64,000 nt of DNA. Source: Micromonospora alfalfae. Its GTDB lineage: Bacteria > Actinomycetota > Actinomycetes > Mycobacteriales > Micromonosporaceae. A model generated the notes under the pieces. That model saw only the letters and a program-made list of their open reading frames with translations, searched no databases and was not told where the DNA came from. Position numbers and translations under genes: made by a program. The stretch lies in assembly GCF_022230925.1 (NCBI RefSeq), contig NZ_JAKKFH010000034.1:62001-126000 (forward strand), in the 5' to 3' direction. Positions 8,382 to 17,598 of this stretch are shown in pieces (within the stretch, counting starts at the first letter, position 1; every line of letters starts with the position of its first letter).

Positions 8382-9677
8382 TTAGCTGGCTTCGACGATC
8401 ATTGCGGCGCCCACAGTGCGGTTGGTCGCCTCGTCGATGATGACGAAGCCGCCGGTGGTGCGGTTACGGCGGTACTCGTCGGCCAGCAGCGGCACCGTCG
8501 TGCGCAGTCGCACCCGGCCGATCTCGTTGAGCCGCAGTTCGTCGGCCGACTCATCGCGGTGCAGGGAGTTGATGTCCAGTCGGTAGTGCAGCCCGCGCAC
8601 GATGGCTCGCGCCGACCGGGTGGTGTGCTTGATCGCGTACCGTCCGCCGACCCGCAGCGGAGCCGTCTCGTCCATCCAGCAGACCATCGCCTCGATGTCC
8701 TGGGCCACCGCTGGCGCGTTGTTCGGCCGGCAGATCAGGTCACCCCGCGAGATGTCGATCTCGTCGGCCAGTCGTACCGTCACCGACATCGGCGGGAACG
8801 CCTCCGGGACCGGCCCGTCGGCGGTCTCCACGGCGGCGATCCGGCTGGTGAAGCCGGAGGGCAGCACCATCACCTCGTCGCCGGGCTTCAGCACGCCGGA
8901 GGCGACCTGGCCGGCGTAGCCGCGGTAGTCGGTGACAGTGGTGGACTGCGGACGGATCACGTACTGCACCGGGAACCGGACGTCGACAAGGTTGCGGTCG
9001 CTGGCGATGTGCACCCGCTCCAGGTGGTGCAGCAGCGACGGGCCCTCGTACCAGGGCATGTTGTCGGACCTGGTGACGATGTTGTCGCCGCGCAACGCGG
9101 AGACCGGCACCACTGTCAGGTCCGGTACGTCGAGCTTCGCCGCGAACGCTGTGAACTCGTCGGCGATCCGCTCGTAGACCTCCTGCGACCAGTCGACAAG
9201 GTCCATCTTGTTGACACAGAGGACCAGGTGCGGCACCCGCAGCAGGGAGCAGAGGAACGCGTGCCGGCGGGACTGCTCGACGAGGCCCTTGCGCGCGTCC
9301 ACCAGGATCAGCGCCAGGTCCGCTGTCGACGCGCCGGTGACCATGTTGCGGGTGTACTGGATGTGGCCCGGAGTGTCGGCGATGATGAACTTGCGCCGGG
9401 GGGTGGCGAAGTACCGGTACGCCACGTCGATGGTGATGCCCTGCTCCCGCTCGGCACGCAGACCGTCGGTGAGCAACGCCAGGTTGGTGTATTCGTCACC
9501 GCGGGCCGCGCTGACCGCTTCCACGGCGGCCAACTGGTCGGTGAAGAGCGACTTGGTGTCGTAGAGCAGCCGCCCGATCAGGGTCGACTTCCCGTCGTCC
9601 ACGCTGCCGGCGGTGGCGAACCGCAGCAGGTCCATCGCCCGCGCCTCGGAGGCCGGGGCCATGATCTCGGTGCTCAT
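8382..9677 (-). CDS. cysN: Sulfate adenylyltransferase subunit 1 (GTPase)
   Basis: The 431-residue regulatory subunit of ATP sulfurylase couples GTP hydrolysis to APS formation. It is an EF-Tu-like GTPase: G1 'AGSVDDGKSTLIGRLLYD' (about 22-39), G3 'ADTPGHIQYTRNM' (about 100), G4 'CVNKMDL' (about 155), followed by two beta-barrel domains. No C-terminal APS kinase (CysC) domain is fused; the length stops at the GTPase/barrel core. The ATG at 9677 overlaps the cysD stop by one base (TGATG), so both subunits are made from one message. Confidence 0.96.
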   Translation of the reverse strand: MSTEIMAPASEARAMDLLRFATAGSVDDGKSTLIGRLLYDTKSLFTDQLAAVEAVSAARGDEYTNLALLTDGLRAEREQGITIDVAYRYFATPRRKFIIADTPGHIQYTRNMVTGASTADLALILVDARKGLVEQSRRHAFLCSLLRVPHLVLCVNKMDLVDWSQEVYERIADEFTAFAAKLDVPDLTVVPVSALRGDNIVTRSDNMPWYEGPSLLHHLERVHIASDRNLVDVRFPVQYVIRPQSTTVTDYRGYAGQVASGVLKPGDEVMVLPSGFTSRIAAVETADGPVPEAFPPMSVTVRLADEIDISRGDLICRPNNAPAVAQDIEAMVCWMDETAPLRVGGRYAIKHTTRSARAIVRGLHYRLDINSLHRDESADELRLNEIGRVRLRTTVPLLADEYRRNRTTGGFVIIDEATNRTVGAAMIVEAS

Positions 9678-10588
9678 CAGAAGTAGCCCTCCCGCTTGCG
9701 GTCCTCCATGGCGGCCTCGCTGACCCGGTCGTCACCACGGGTGGCGCCGCGCTCGGTGATCCGGGTGGCCGCCACCTCCTCGATGACCTTCTCCACGGTG
9801 TCCGCGTCGGAACGGACCGCTGCGGTGCAGGAGGCGTCGCCGACGGTGCGGTAGCGCACCTGCGCCTTGAACCGCTCCTCACCCGCGCGGGGGCGGAAGA
9901 ACTCGTTGACGGCGTAGAACATGCCGTCCCGTTCGATCACCTCGCGCTCGTGCGCGTAGTAGATCGACGGCAGTGGGATGCGTTCCCGGGCGATGTAGTG
10001 CCACACGTCCAGCTCGGTCCAGTTGGACAGCGGGAAGACCCGGATCGACTCGCCCGGGTGGTGCCGACCGTTGTAGAGCGACCACAGCTCCGGCCGCTGG
10101 TTCTTCGGGTCCCACTGACCGAACTCGTCGCGGAAGCTGAACACCCGCTCTTTCGCCCGGGCCTTCTCCTCGTCCCGGCGGGCGCCCCCGAACAGCGCGT
10201 CGAAGCGGTGCTTCTCCACCGCGTCCAGCAGCACCGGGGTCTGGATCCGGTTGCGCATGCCGTCGCCGGACTCCCGGACCATGCCGCTGGCCAGGGCCTC
10301 CGGCACGCTCGCGACCACGAGGTGCAACCCCAGTTCGGCGACCCGTTGGTCGCGGTATTCCAGGACCTCGGGGAAGTTGTGCCCGGTGTCGACGTGCATC
10401 ACCGGGAAGGGGACGTTGGCGGGGGCGAACGCCTTCTGCGCGAGCCGCAGCATGACGATCGAGTCCTTGCCACCGGAGAAGAGCATCACCGGGCGTTCCA
10501 TCTCGGCGACCACCTCGCGCATCACGAAGATGCTCTCCGCTTCCAAGGCGTCCAGGTGGGAGACCTGGTACGCCGCGGGGGTGGTCAT
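9677..10588 (-). CDS. cysD: Sulfate adenylyltransferase subunit 2
   Basis: The 303-residue catalytic subunit adenylates sulfate to APS. It is an N-type ATP-pyrophosphatase with PP-loop 'LFSGGKDSIVMLRLA' (about residues 38-52). 'FDALFGGARRDEEKARAKER' and 'RVFPLSNWTELDVWHYI' are characteristic of CysD and PAPS-reductase-related enzymes. The ATG at 10588 matches the usual N-terminus before 'SHLDALEAESIFVMREV'; the frame is open 20 codons further upstream without a good ribosome-binding site. It lies between cysQ (75 bases upstream) and cysN (overlapping). Confidence 0.96.
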   Translation of the reverse strand: MTTPAAYQVSHLDALEAESIFVMREVVAEMERPVMLFSGGKDSIVMLRLAQKAFAPANVPFPVMHVDTGHNFPEVLEYRDQRVAELGLHLVVASVPEALASGMVRESGDGMRNRIQTPVLLDAVEKHRFDALFGGARRDEEKARAKERVFSFRDEFGQWDPKNQRPELWSLYNGRHHPGESIRVFPLSNWTELDVWHYIARERIPLPSIYYAHEREVIERDGMFYAVNEFFRPRAGEERFKAQVRYRTVGDASCTAAVRSDADTVEKVIEEVAATRITERGATRGDDRVSEAAMEDRKREGYF

Positions 10589-10663
10589 GACACCGGCTCG
10601 ATTCGCTCGCTCATCCGATTTCCAGACCTTTCCGGTCGGGCATGTCAAGAAAGTTCGCTCAGG

Positions 10664-11494
10664 CTACCCGGAATGTTTCTGCAGCGCTGCAAGCAACCGG
10701 GTGGCGAGATCCTTGCGGCAGACCAGGAGGTCGGGCAGCCGCGGATCCGCCTCGTTGTATTTCAGCGCAGAACCGTCGATCCGGGAAGCGTGCAGTCCGG
10801 TGGCCGTCGCCACAGCGATCGGGGCCGCCGAGTCCCACTCGTACTGCCCACCTGCGTGGATGTACGCGTCCACCTCGCCGGTGACCACTGCGGCGATTTT
10901 CGCTCCGGCCGAGCCCATCGGCACCAGGTGCGCCCCGACGTCCTCGGCCAGATCGGTCAGGAAGACCGGCGGCCGGCTCCGGCTCGCGGCCAGGCGGATC
11001 TTCCGCTCGCCGCCCGTCGCCGCCTCCACGGTCATCGGCGGGTACGCCGGCGGGTAGTCGGTGCCGAGTACCCGGTGCTGCGCCGGCAACCCCACCGCCC
11101 CGGCGACGAGCCCGTGCGGGCTCGGCGCGTTGCGCGCCCAGAGCGCCACGTGCACCGCCCAGTCCGAGCGGCCCTCCTCGGAGAACTCCCGGGTGCCGTC
11201 CAACGGGTCGACGATCCACACCCGGTCCGCGTTCAACCGCGACACCGCTCCGGTGTTCACCTCCGCAGCCCAGGCCAACCGCGACCCCTCGTCCTCCTCG
11301 GAGAGCACCGCGTCACCCGGACGCCACTTCGCCAACTCCGTGCGGATCAGGTCGTGCGACACCTTGTCCCCGGCCGACTTCAGCGCACCGGCGTCGGCGA
11401 AACCCATCTCCGTGCGCAGGTCGAGCAGCGCCTGCCCGGCTCGGGACGCCAACCATCGGGCGAACGCGCCATCGATCATCGGAGGACTGCTCAT
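10664..11494 (-). CDS. cysQ: 3'(2'),5'-bisphosphate nucleotidase / inositol-phosphatase family protein
   Basis: The 276-residue protein is a Li+-sensitive, Mg2+-dependent phosphatase of the IMPase fold. The metal site is visible as 'VLSEEDEGS' (Glu-Glu/Asp) and 'WIVDPLDGTREF' (the D-P-L-D-G-T motif), with the late motif 'GGQYEWDSAAPIAVATA'. Position immediately before cysD-cysN supports the CysQ role: removing 3'-phosphoadenosine 5'-phosphate or PAPS during sulfate assimilation. The ATG at 11494 has GGGAG upstream. An IMPase role cannot be excluded from sequence alone. Confidence 0.9.
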   Translation of the reverse strand: MSSPPMIDGAFARWLASRAGQALLDLRTEMGFADAGALKSAGDKVSHDLIRTELAKWRPGDAVLSEEDEGSRLAWAAEVNTGAVSRLNADRVWIVDPLDGTREFSEEGRSDWAVHVALWARNAPSPHGLVAGAVGLPAQHRVLGTDYPPAYPPMTVEAATGGERKIRLAASRSRPPVFLTDLAEDVGAHLVPMGSAGAKIAAVVTGEVDAYIHAGGQYEWDSAAPIAVATATGLHASRIDGSALKYNEADPRLPDLLVCRKDLATRLLAALQKHSG

Positions 11495-11626
11495 CTGTCC
11501 GCTCCCGTCGCCTCGCCGCACTGCCCGCACGGGCCGATCCGCCGCGACTCGCGTCGCCGGTCGCGGCACGCTGAAAGGCGCAGACTACCGGCCCGCCGTT
11601 TCCGATTCGGGTACGCCCCGCCCGGC

Positions 11627-12217
11627 TCAGCCGCCGTGGTAGAGGTTCTGGGTCGGCTCCACGCCCTTGGTGATCACCGACTCCACCACGTCGGCGGCCC
11701 GGTCCACCAGGAAATCCAACTCCTTGCGCTCGGCCGCGCCAAAATCCGACAGCACGTAATCCGCCGGATCCTGCCGCCCCGGTGGTCGGCCAACGCCGAA
11801 CCGCACCCGGGCGTAGTCCTTGGTCCCCAACGACTTCGACATCGAGCGCAGGCCGTTGTGCCCGCCCTCGCCGCCGCCGAACTTGACCCGCACCTGGCCG
11901 AAGCCGATGTCCAGCTCGTCATGCACAGCGATCACCTGCGCCGTCGGCACCTTGTAGAACTGCGCCAACGCCGCGACCGGTCCGCCGGACAGGTTCATGT
12001 ACGTCAGTGGCTTCACCAGCACCAGCTTCGGCCCACCGAACCCCAGCCGCGCCTCGGCCACCTCGGCCACCGCCCGCTTGTGCCGGCCGAAGCGGGCACC
12101 CACCCGCCCGGCCAGCAGCTCGGCCACCATGAACCCGACGTTGTGCCGGTTGCCGGCGTACTCCCGACCCGGGTTGCCCAGGCCGACCACCAGCCACGGC
12201 CCCGCCTCGTCCGTCAC
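11627..12217 (-). CDS. pth: Peptidyl-tRNA hydrolase
   Basis: The 196-residue esterase releases tRNA from prematurely dropped peptidyl-tRNA. Family signatures are 'LVVGLGNPGREYAGNRHNVGF' (split here; catalytic His in NRHNVGF, about residue 28), 'YMNLSGGPV' (about 75) and 'GGGEGGHNGLRS' (about 118). The GTG at 12217 is preceded by AAGGGAC; the frame remains open upstream only as proline/arginine-rich shadow. It lies downstream of the L25 gene on the same strand, separated by a stem-loop, an arrangement widely conserved in Gram-positives. Confidence 0.96.
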   Translation of the reverse strand: MTDEAGPWLVVGLGNPGREYAGNRHNVGFMVAELLAGRVGARFGRHKRAVAEVAEARLGFGGPKLVLVKPLTYMNLSGGPVAALAQFYKVPTAQVIAVHDELDIGFGQVRVKFGGGEGGHNGLRSMSKSLGTKDYARVRFGVGRPPGRQDPADYVLSDFGAAERKELDFLVDRAADVVESVITKGVEPTQNLYHGG

Positions 12218-12260
12218 GACCCGTCCCTTCCGACGCCCAACGCAGCGACTCCCGATATGC

Positions 12261-12296
12261 CGACAGGCGCCCCCGAACTTTCGGGGACGCCTGTCG
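12261..12296 (-). terminator. Stem-loop between the L25 gene and pth
   Basis: A 16-base arm pairs with its complement with one wobble pair (12261-12276 with 12281-12296) around a four-base loop. On the minus strand it follows the L25 stop and precedes pth, so it may act as terminator or attenuator. There is no T-run. Confidence 0.6.
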
Positions 12297-12311
12297 CACA
12301 GTACGAACCGA

Positions 12312-13007
12312 TCAGGCCTCGGTGCGCGCCTCGGTCGTCTCGGCGCCCTCGGCCGGGGCGGCGTCCGCGCCCTCGGAGCCCTCGGTGGTCTCGCCGACCT
12401 CGGCCTCGGCCTCGTCGGTGGCAACCTCGACCTCGGGCAGCGTCGCCTCGAGCTGCTCGGCGGTCGGGGCGGCGGTCACCGACGCGACGGTCAGCTCCGA
12501 GTCGACGGCCAGCTCGACGCCGGTCGGCAGCGCGACATCGCCGGCGGTCACCAGGGTGCCCGCCTCCAGGCCCTCGATCGACGCCTCGAGGTGGTCCGGA
12601 ACCTTGGTGGCGTCAGCGGTCACCGAGAGGGTGTCGTGGTCGTGCACGATCAGGGTGTCCCGGGCGGCCTCGCCGGTCAGCTGGACCGGGACCTCGACGG
12701 TGACCTTCTCGCCCCGGCGGACCAGGATCAGGTCGACGTGCTCGAAGGTGTCGCGGATCGGGTCACGCTGGATCGCCTTGGGCAGCGCCAGCACCTGGGT
12801 GCCGTCGGCGATGTCGATCGCGAAGAGCTGGTTGGCACCGCCCTTGCGGATCGCGGCGGCGAACTCCCGCGACGGCAGCGCGATGTGCTTGGGCTTCTCG
12901 CCGTGGCCGTACAGCACGGCGGGCACCTTGCCGGCCCGGCGGGTACGGCGGGCACCACCCTTGCCGAACTCGGTACGGGGCTCGGCGCTGATCTTTACCT
13001 CGGACAC
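12312..13007 (-). CDS. rplY: 50S ribosomal protein L25 / general stress protein Ctc
   Basis: The 231-residue protein belongs to the long (Ctc/TL5) form of L25, which binds 5S rRNA. The L25 domain covers about residues 1-95 ('EPRTEFGKGGARRTRRAGKVPAVLYG', then 'IQRDPIRDTFEHVDLILVRRGEKV'), followed by the beta-rich C-terminal domain ('VEVPVQLTGEA'). The last 40 residues are a Glu/Ala/Thr-rich acidic tail typical of actinobacterial members. The GTG at 13007 is chosen because AGGAG lies eight bases upstream. The gene precedes pth, as in many bacteria. Confidence 0.95.
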   Translation of the reverse strand: MSEVKISAEPRTEFGKGGARRTRRAGKVPAVLYGHGEKPKHIALPSREFAAAIRKGGANQLFAIDIADGTQVLALPKAIQRDPIRDTFEHVDLILVRRGEKVTVEVPVQLTGEAARDTLIVHDHDTLSVTADATKVPDHLEASIEGLEAGTLVTAGDVALPTGVELAVDSELTVASVTAAPTAEQLEATLPEVEVATDEAEAEVGETTEGSEGADAAPAEGAETTEARTEA

Positions 13008-13294
13008 GGGGAAACTCCTGATGCTTTTCGCTGCGGCGGCTTGTCGTCTAACGGTGCTGGGGCGAGGGGCTCGCTGGGGCTCATGCGTCATGAACGACTG
13101 CCCGGAGCACCGCGTCGATGACGGTGCCTCCGTGCGGCGCTTTTCAGCGGCCCGCCGGGCACCCTCGCCGTGGCAACCGCACCAGTCTACCCGAGCTGTT
13201 TCCAGGGTTTCCGGCAGTCCCCGATCACGGCTCAGGACCGGCGCGTCGGTGGCGCTCCCACCAGCGTGCCGGCCCTGTTTCCGTCAGTTTGCCA

Positions 13295-13334
13295 GCCCCG
13301 CCCCCACCGGCGCGCCAAGTGGTGGGAACGGGGC
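13295..13334 (-). terminator. Hairpin downstream of prs
   Basis: A 14-bp stem with two wobble pairs (13295-13308 with 13321-13334) and a 12-base loop lies seven bases after the prs stop. It is the main structure in the 333-base gap 13008-13340. The rest of that gap carries the L25 leader, a second hairpin with one bulge (13103-13132) and no ORF I would support. Confidence 0.6.
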
Positions 13335-13340
13335 TCAGGC

Positions 13341-14321
13341 TCAGCTCAGGCCACCGAAGAGGGTGGTCACCGAGCCGTCGTCGAAGACCTCGCGGATCGC
13401 CCGCGCCAGCAGCGGCGCGATCGACAGCACTGTGAGCTTGTCCAGCTGCTTCTCTGGCGGGAGCGGCAGGGTGTTCGTCACCACGATCTCGCTGATCGAG
13501 CTGTTCTTCAGCCGCTCGGTGGCCGGGTCGGACAGCAGCGCGTGGGTGGACGCGACAACGATCTCCGCAGCGCCCGACTCCTTGAGGATGTCGGCGGCCT
13601 TGGCGATGGTGCCCCCGGTGTCGATCATGTCGTCGACGATCAGGCAGACCCGGCCCTCCACCTCGCCGACGACCCGGTTCGCCACCACCTGGTTCGGCTT
13701 CATCGGGTCACGGGTCTTGTGGATGAACGCCAGCGGGCACCCGCCCAACCGGTCGGTCCACCGCTCGGCCACCCGCACCCGGCCCGAATCCGGTGCCACC
13801 ACCGTCATCGGCCGGCCGGCGTACTTGTGCTCCACGTACTCGGCGAGGATGTCCATCGCGAAGAGGTGGTCCACGGGGCCGTCGAAGAAGCCCTGGATCT
13901 GCGCGGTGTGCAGGTCGACGGTGAGGATGCGGTTGGCGCCGGCGGTCTTCAGCAGGTCCGCCACCAGGCGGGCCGAGATCGGCTCCCGACCACGGTGCTT
14001 CTTGTCCTGGCGGGCGTACGGGTAGAACGGCAACACCACTGTGATCCGCTTGGCCGACCCCCGCTTCAGCGCGTCCACCATGATCAGGGTCTCCATGACC
14101 CAGGTGTTCACCCCGTGCGTGACGGACTGCACCACGAAGGCGTCCGAACCACGTACCGAGTCCTTGAACCGTACGAAGAGCTCGCCGTTGGCGAACTCGT
14201 ACGCGTCGGCCGGCGTCGGCGCGACGCCGAGCACCTCGCCGATCTCCTTGGCCAACTCCGGAAAGCCACGTCCGGAAAAGAGCATCAGGCTTTTGCGGTT
14301 TTCGGCGACGATGCTGCCCAT
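13341..14321 (-). CDS. prs: Ribose-phosphate pyrophosphokinase (PRPP synthase)
   Basis: The 326-residue class I PRPP synthase transfers pyrophosphate from ATP to ribose 5-phosphate. Characteristic segments are 'YANGELFVRFKDSVRGSD'-like flag and ATP regions, 'LPFYPYARQDKKHRGREPI' (catalytic/flexible loop region, about residue 100), and the PRPP loop 'VCLIVDDMIDTGGTI' (about residue 232). The ATG at 14321 has GGGAG upstream. It follows glmU on the same strand with a 58-base gap; the glmU-prs order is conserved in actinobacteria and links nucleotide-sugar and nucleotide synthesis. Confidence 0.97.
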   Translation of the reverse strand: MGSIVAENRKSLMLFSGRGFPELAKEIGEVLGVAPTPADAYEFANGELFVRFKDSVRGSDAFVVQSVTHGVNTWVMETLIMVDALKRGSAKRITVVLPFYPYARQDKKHRGREPISARLVADLLKTAGANRILTVDLHTAQIQGFFDGPVDHLFAMDILAEYVEHKYAGRPMTVVAPDSGRVRVAERWTDRLGGCPLAFIHKTRDPMKPNQVVANRVVGEVEGRVCLIVDDMIDTGGTIAKAADILKESGAAEIVVASTHALLSDPATERLKNSSISEIVVTNTLPLPPEKQLDKLTVLSIAPLLARAIREVFDDGSVTTLFGGLS

Positions 14322-14379
14322 GGGCCCGTCTGCTCCCGTTATGTCGGCGGTACCCGACCCGGTGGTGGTGGGTCAGGGA

Positions 14380-15912
14380 CTATTCGGTTGCAGTATCTCC
14401 CGCGCCGGATGCGCCGCCCACCGTCTCGGTCGCCCCGTGGATTGCCTCACTGTGGCTTGCGGCACCAGTCGTACCGGACGCACCCTTCGCGTCGCGGGCC
14501 CGCTGCGCCGCCTCCGCCGCGGCGGTGCCGGCGCGACGCTTGACCACCCAGCCCTCGATGTTGCGCTGACGCGCCCGGGCGACACCCATCGCCCCCGGCG
14601 GCACGTCGTCGATGATCACCGAACCAGCCGCCGTGTACGCCCCGTCGCCCACCTCGACCGGCGCCACGAACATGTTGTCCGCGCCGGTCCGCGCGTGGCT
14701 GCCGATCACCGTGCGGTGCTTGTTGACCCCGTCGTAGTTCACGAAGACCGACGCGGCGCCGATGTTGGTCTGCTCGCCGATCGTCGCGTCGCCGACGTAC
14801 GTCAGGTGCGGCACCTTCGCGCCGGCGCCGATCTGCGAGTTCTTCACTTCGACGAACGTGCCGACCTTCGCCTTCTCGGCCAGCTGGGCGGCCGGCCGCA
14901 GGTACGCGTACGGCCCGACTGTTGCGCCCGCGCCCACCTCGGCACCCACGGCGTGGCTGCGGATCACCGACGCGGCGGGACCGACGATCGTGTCGATCAG
15001 GGTGACGTCCGGCCCGATCAGCGCGCCCGCGCCGACCACAGTGCCGCCGCGCAACTGGGTGTTCTGGTCGACCACCGCGTCCCGGTCCAGCGCGACAGTC
15101 ACGTCGATCCAGGTGGTGGCGGGGTCGAGCAGGCTCACCCCGGTGCGCATCCACGCCTCGTTGATCCGGTCGCGCAGCAGCCGTCGCAGCGTGGCCAGCT
15201 CCACCCGGTCGTTGCAGCCCAACGTCTCGACGTGGTCCACGGCGACGTGCACCGCCACCGGCTCGCCGGCGGAACGAAGCAGACCGAAGACGTCGGTCAG
15301 GTACTCCTCGCCCTGGTCATTGTCGGTGGAGAGCTTGCCCAGCGCCTCGCGCAGCCGCACCGCGTCGAACGCGTAGATGCCGGCGTTGATCTCCCGAATC
15401 GCGCGCTGCGTCGGGTCGGCGTCGCGCTCCTCGACGATCTGCTCCAGGCGCCCGTCGGCGTCCCGGACGATCCGCCCGAGGCCGGTCGGGTCGGGCACCT
15501 CGGCGGCCAGCACGGTGGCCGCCGCGGCGGCCTCCTCGTGCGCGGTCACCAGCGCGCCCACCGTCTCGGGTCGCAGCAGGGGCACGTCACCGTTGATCAC
15601 CACGACGGTGCCGGCACCGTCCGGTACGGCCTCCAGCGCGATCCGTACCGCATGCCCGGTGCCGAGTTGCTCGGCCTGGAGCACCGGGGTGGCGTCCGGG
15701 GCGACCTCGGACAGGTGCGCCCGCACCTGGTCGGCGCCGTGCCCGACCACGACAACGGTGCGGTCCGCGCCCAACGGGGCGGCGGCGCTCAGCACGTGAC
15801 CGAGGAGCGTCCGACCGAGAAGGGGGTGCAGCACCTTGGGCAGTGTCGACTTCATCCGCTTGCCCTCACCGGCGGCAAGTACGACGACGGTACGGGGGTG
15901 GGGCTGGGGCAC
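14380..15912 (-). CDS. glmU: Bifunctional GlmU (acetyltransferase / UDP-GlcNAc pyrophosphorylase)
   Basis: The 510-residue enzyme makes UDP-N-acetylglucosamine for peptidoglycan. The N-terminal uridylyltransferase shows 'LAAGEGKRMKSTLPKVLHPL' (residues about 13-32) and 'GDVPLL' (about 105). The C-terminal half is a left-handed beta-helix ('GPYAYLRPAAQLAEKAKVG', 'KNSQIGAGAKVPHLTYVGDA') carrying the acetyltransferase site. The last 35 residues are a Gly/Ser/Ala/Thr-rich tail, common in actinobacterial GlmU and probably disordered. The GTG at 15912 has GGGAG upstream. tRNA-Gln lies about 110 bases upstream on the same strand. Confidence 0.97.
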   Translation of the reverse strand: MPQPHPRTVVVLAAGEGKRMKSTLPKVLHPLLGRTLLGHVLSAAAPLGADRTVVVVGHGADQVRAHLSEVAPDATPVLQAEQLGTGHAVRIALEAVPDGAGTVVVINGDVPLLRPETVGALVTAHEEAAAAATVLAAEVPDPTGLGRIVRDADGRLEQIVEERDADPTQRAIREINAGIYAFDAVRLREALGKLSTDNDQGEEYLTDVFGLLRSAGEPVAVHVAVDHVETLGCNDRVELATLRRLLRDRINEAWMRTGVSLLDPATTWIDVTVALDRDAVVDQNTQLRGGTVVGAGALIGPDVTLIDTIVGPAASVIRSHAVGAEVGAGATVGPYAYLRPAAQLAEKAKVGTFVEVKNSQIGAGAKVPHLTYVGDATIGEQTNIGAASVFVNYDGVNKHRTVIGSHARTGADNMFVAPVEVGDGAYTAAGSVIIDDVPPGAMGVARARQRNIEGWVVKRRAGTAAAEAAQRARDAKGASGTTGAASHSEAIHGATETVGGASGAGDTATE

Positions 15913-16022
15913 GACGTGGCTCCCGTCGGGACGGCGGACACTCTCGCGGCCATGCTAACCGCGAGGCCCGGCACGTTTCCCTCTTACCCCCACCGGACCC
16001 TAAAACGGACGTAGATGGGCAG

Positions 16023-16094
16023 CTCGGCCGCCAGGGTTCGAACCTGAAATACGGGTACCAAAGACCCGGGTGTTGCCAATTACACCACGGCCGA
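16023..16094 (-). tRNA. tRNA-Gln (anticodon TTG)
   Basis: The minus strand folds into a full cloverleaf of 72 bases. The acceptor stem is TCGGCCG/CGGCCGA with discriminator G. The anticodon stem cgggt/acccg encloses loop CTTTGGT, so the anticodon is TTG (reads CAA). The T arm contains GGTTCGAACC. CCA is not encoded. Confidence 0.96.
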
Positions 16095-16339
16095 TCAGCG
16101 ACGTGAGCACGTCGCACGAGGGATGGACATCCCGCCGCTACACCTTAGCGCCCCGGCCGTCGGATGCCAGCGCTCATCCCTTCGCACGGCGACCGATCGA
16201 TGTCGTCGGCCTTCCGGGGGTGGTCGGCCCGCGCCTCGGCCGCTCTCTTCCCGGATCGGTCAGGCACCCGCCATCGGGCCGGCTGACCTGCGACTTCGAG
16301 CAGTTACGCGAAGTCGATTCGAAACTTCCCCGTGCGATC

Positions 16340-16366
16340 TACGGTGCCGTAAGTTACGGTGACGTA
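16340..16366. promoter_or_regulatory. Tandem operator-like motifs upstream of the desaturase
   Basis: Two near-palindromic 12-mers, TACGGTGCCGTA (16340-16351) and TACGGTGACGTA (16355-16366), repeat with a 15-base period; the bridge also forms the palindrome ccgtaagttacgg. They lie 42-68 bases before the desaturase start. Position and symmetry suit a TetR-type dimer, and a TetR gene follows the desaturase. The remainder of the 313-base gap 16095-16407 shows nothing else I can name. Confidence 0.6.
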
Positions 16367-16407
16367 GGCGTAGCTTCGTGATCGTAACCATCCCCCTGCG
16401 AGGTCCC

Positions 16408-17373
16408 ATGTCCACTGCTCTGCTCGATTCCAACACCGCCGGCCCCGGCCCCAAACCACTCACCGACGGCAGCCAGTCCCCCGGCATCCTGGCCGCCCTC
16501 TGGGCCTTCGTGGTGATCCCCTTCGTCGCCCTGCTGGTCGCCGTGCCGGTGGCCTGGGGCGGCTGGCTGGGCTGGACCGACGTGATCATCGGCCTGGTCT
16601 GGTACGTCGTCTCCGGGCTCGGCATCACCGTCGGCTTCCACCGCTACTTCACGCACGGCTCGTTCAAGGCCAAGCGGTGGCTACGTGTGACTCTGGCGGT
16701 CGCGGGTTCGCTGGCGGTGCAGGGCGAGATCATCCAGTGGGTCGCCGACCACCGGCGTCACCACGCGTTCTCCGACCTGGAGGGCGACCCGCACTCGCCG
16801 TGGCGGTTCGGCACCAGCTTCTGGGCGTTGACCCGGGGCCTGTTCCACGCACACGTGGGCTGGCTGTTCCGCCGGGAGCTGTCCAACCGCGGACGTTTCG
16901 CCCCGGACCTCATCGCCGACCGGGACATCAGCCGGGTCGACCGGCTCTTCCCCGCGCTGGTGGCCATCTCGCTGCTCGGCCCGGCGCTGATCGGCGGCCT
17001 GGTGACCTGGTCCTGGCAGGGCGCGCTGACCGCGTTCTTCTGGGCCGGGCTGGTCCGGATCGGCCTCCTGCACCACGTCACCTGGGCGATCAACTCGGTG
17101 TGCCACGTCTACGGTGAGCGTCCGTTCGCGATGCGCCAGGGTGACCGCGCGTCGAACTTCTGGCCGCTGGCGATCCTGTCGTTCGGCGAGAGCTGGCACA
17201 ACCTGCACCACGCCGACCCGACCAGCGCCCGGCACGGCGTGTTGCGCGGTCAGGTGGACATCTCCGCCCGGGTGATCTGGTTGTTCGAGAAGGCCGGCGC
17301 GGCAACGCAGGTGCGCTGGCCAAAGCCCGAGCGCCTCGCCGCCAAGCTGGTGAAGCCTGTCGCACCCCACTGA
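16408..17373 (+). CDS. Acyl-CoA (delta-9 type) fatty acid desaturase
   Basis: The 321-residue membrane di-iron enzyme introduces a double bond into acyl chains. The three histidine boxes are intact: 'HRYFTH' (about residues 78-83), 'HRRHH' (about 115-119) and 'HNLHH' late in the protein. Hydrophobic pairs lie before box 1 and between boxes 2 and 3. The ATG at 16408 follows GAGG; the GTG at 16378 is a possible upstream start. The upstream tandem TACGG motifs and the following TetR gene suggest regulation by acyl-CoA or a similar lipid signal. Length and motif spacing match acyl-CoA desaturases rather than acyl-ACP desaturases. Confidence 0.93.
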   Translation: MSTALLDSNTAGPGPKPLTDGSQSPGILAALWAFVVIPFVALLVAVPVAWGGWLGWTDVIIGLVWYVVSGLGITVGFHRYFTHGSFKAKRWLRVTLAVAGSLAVQGEIIQWVADHRRHHAFSDLEGDPHSPWRFGTSFWALTRGLFHAHVGWLFRRELSNRGRFAPDLIADRDISRVDRLFPALVAISLLGPALIGGLVTWSWQGALTAFFWAGLVRIGLLHHVTWAINSVCHVYGERPFAMRQGDRASNFWPLAILSFGESWHNLHHADPTSARHGVLRGQVDISARVIWLFEKAGAATQVRWPKPERLAAKLVKPVAPH

Positions 17374-17598
17374 AACCGGACGGTGCTCGACGATGCCGCC
17401 TGGCAGGATGGCCGGATGACCCGAGCCATGCGGGGGGACCAGGCGGCTCGGCGGACGGGAGGCCGAGCCCGTTCCGGGTACTGTCGAACGGCGCGTCAGG
17501 GCGGTCGGACCGCCCGACAGTGAGGCGACGACGTGAACGGGCACAGCGGAGGAACCATTCCACGGCAGGGCGTCACCGAGCGCCAGCGAGGCGGCGAC

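Noticed and set aside
9950..12703. A 917-codon open frame on the plus strand over cysD, cysQ and pth
   Set aside because: Arg/His/Pro-rich composition and full overlap with three clear genes on the other strand mark it as a shadow.
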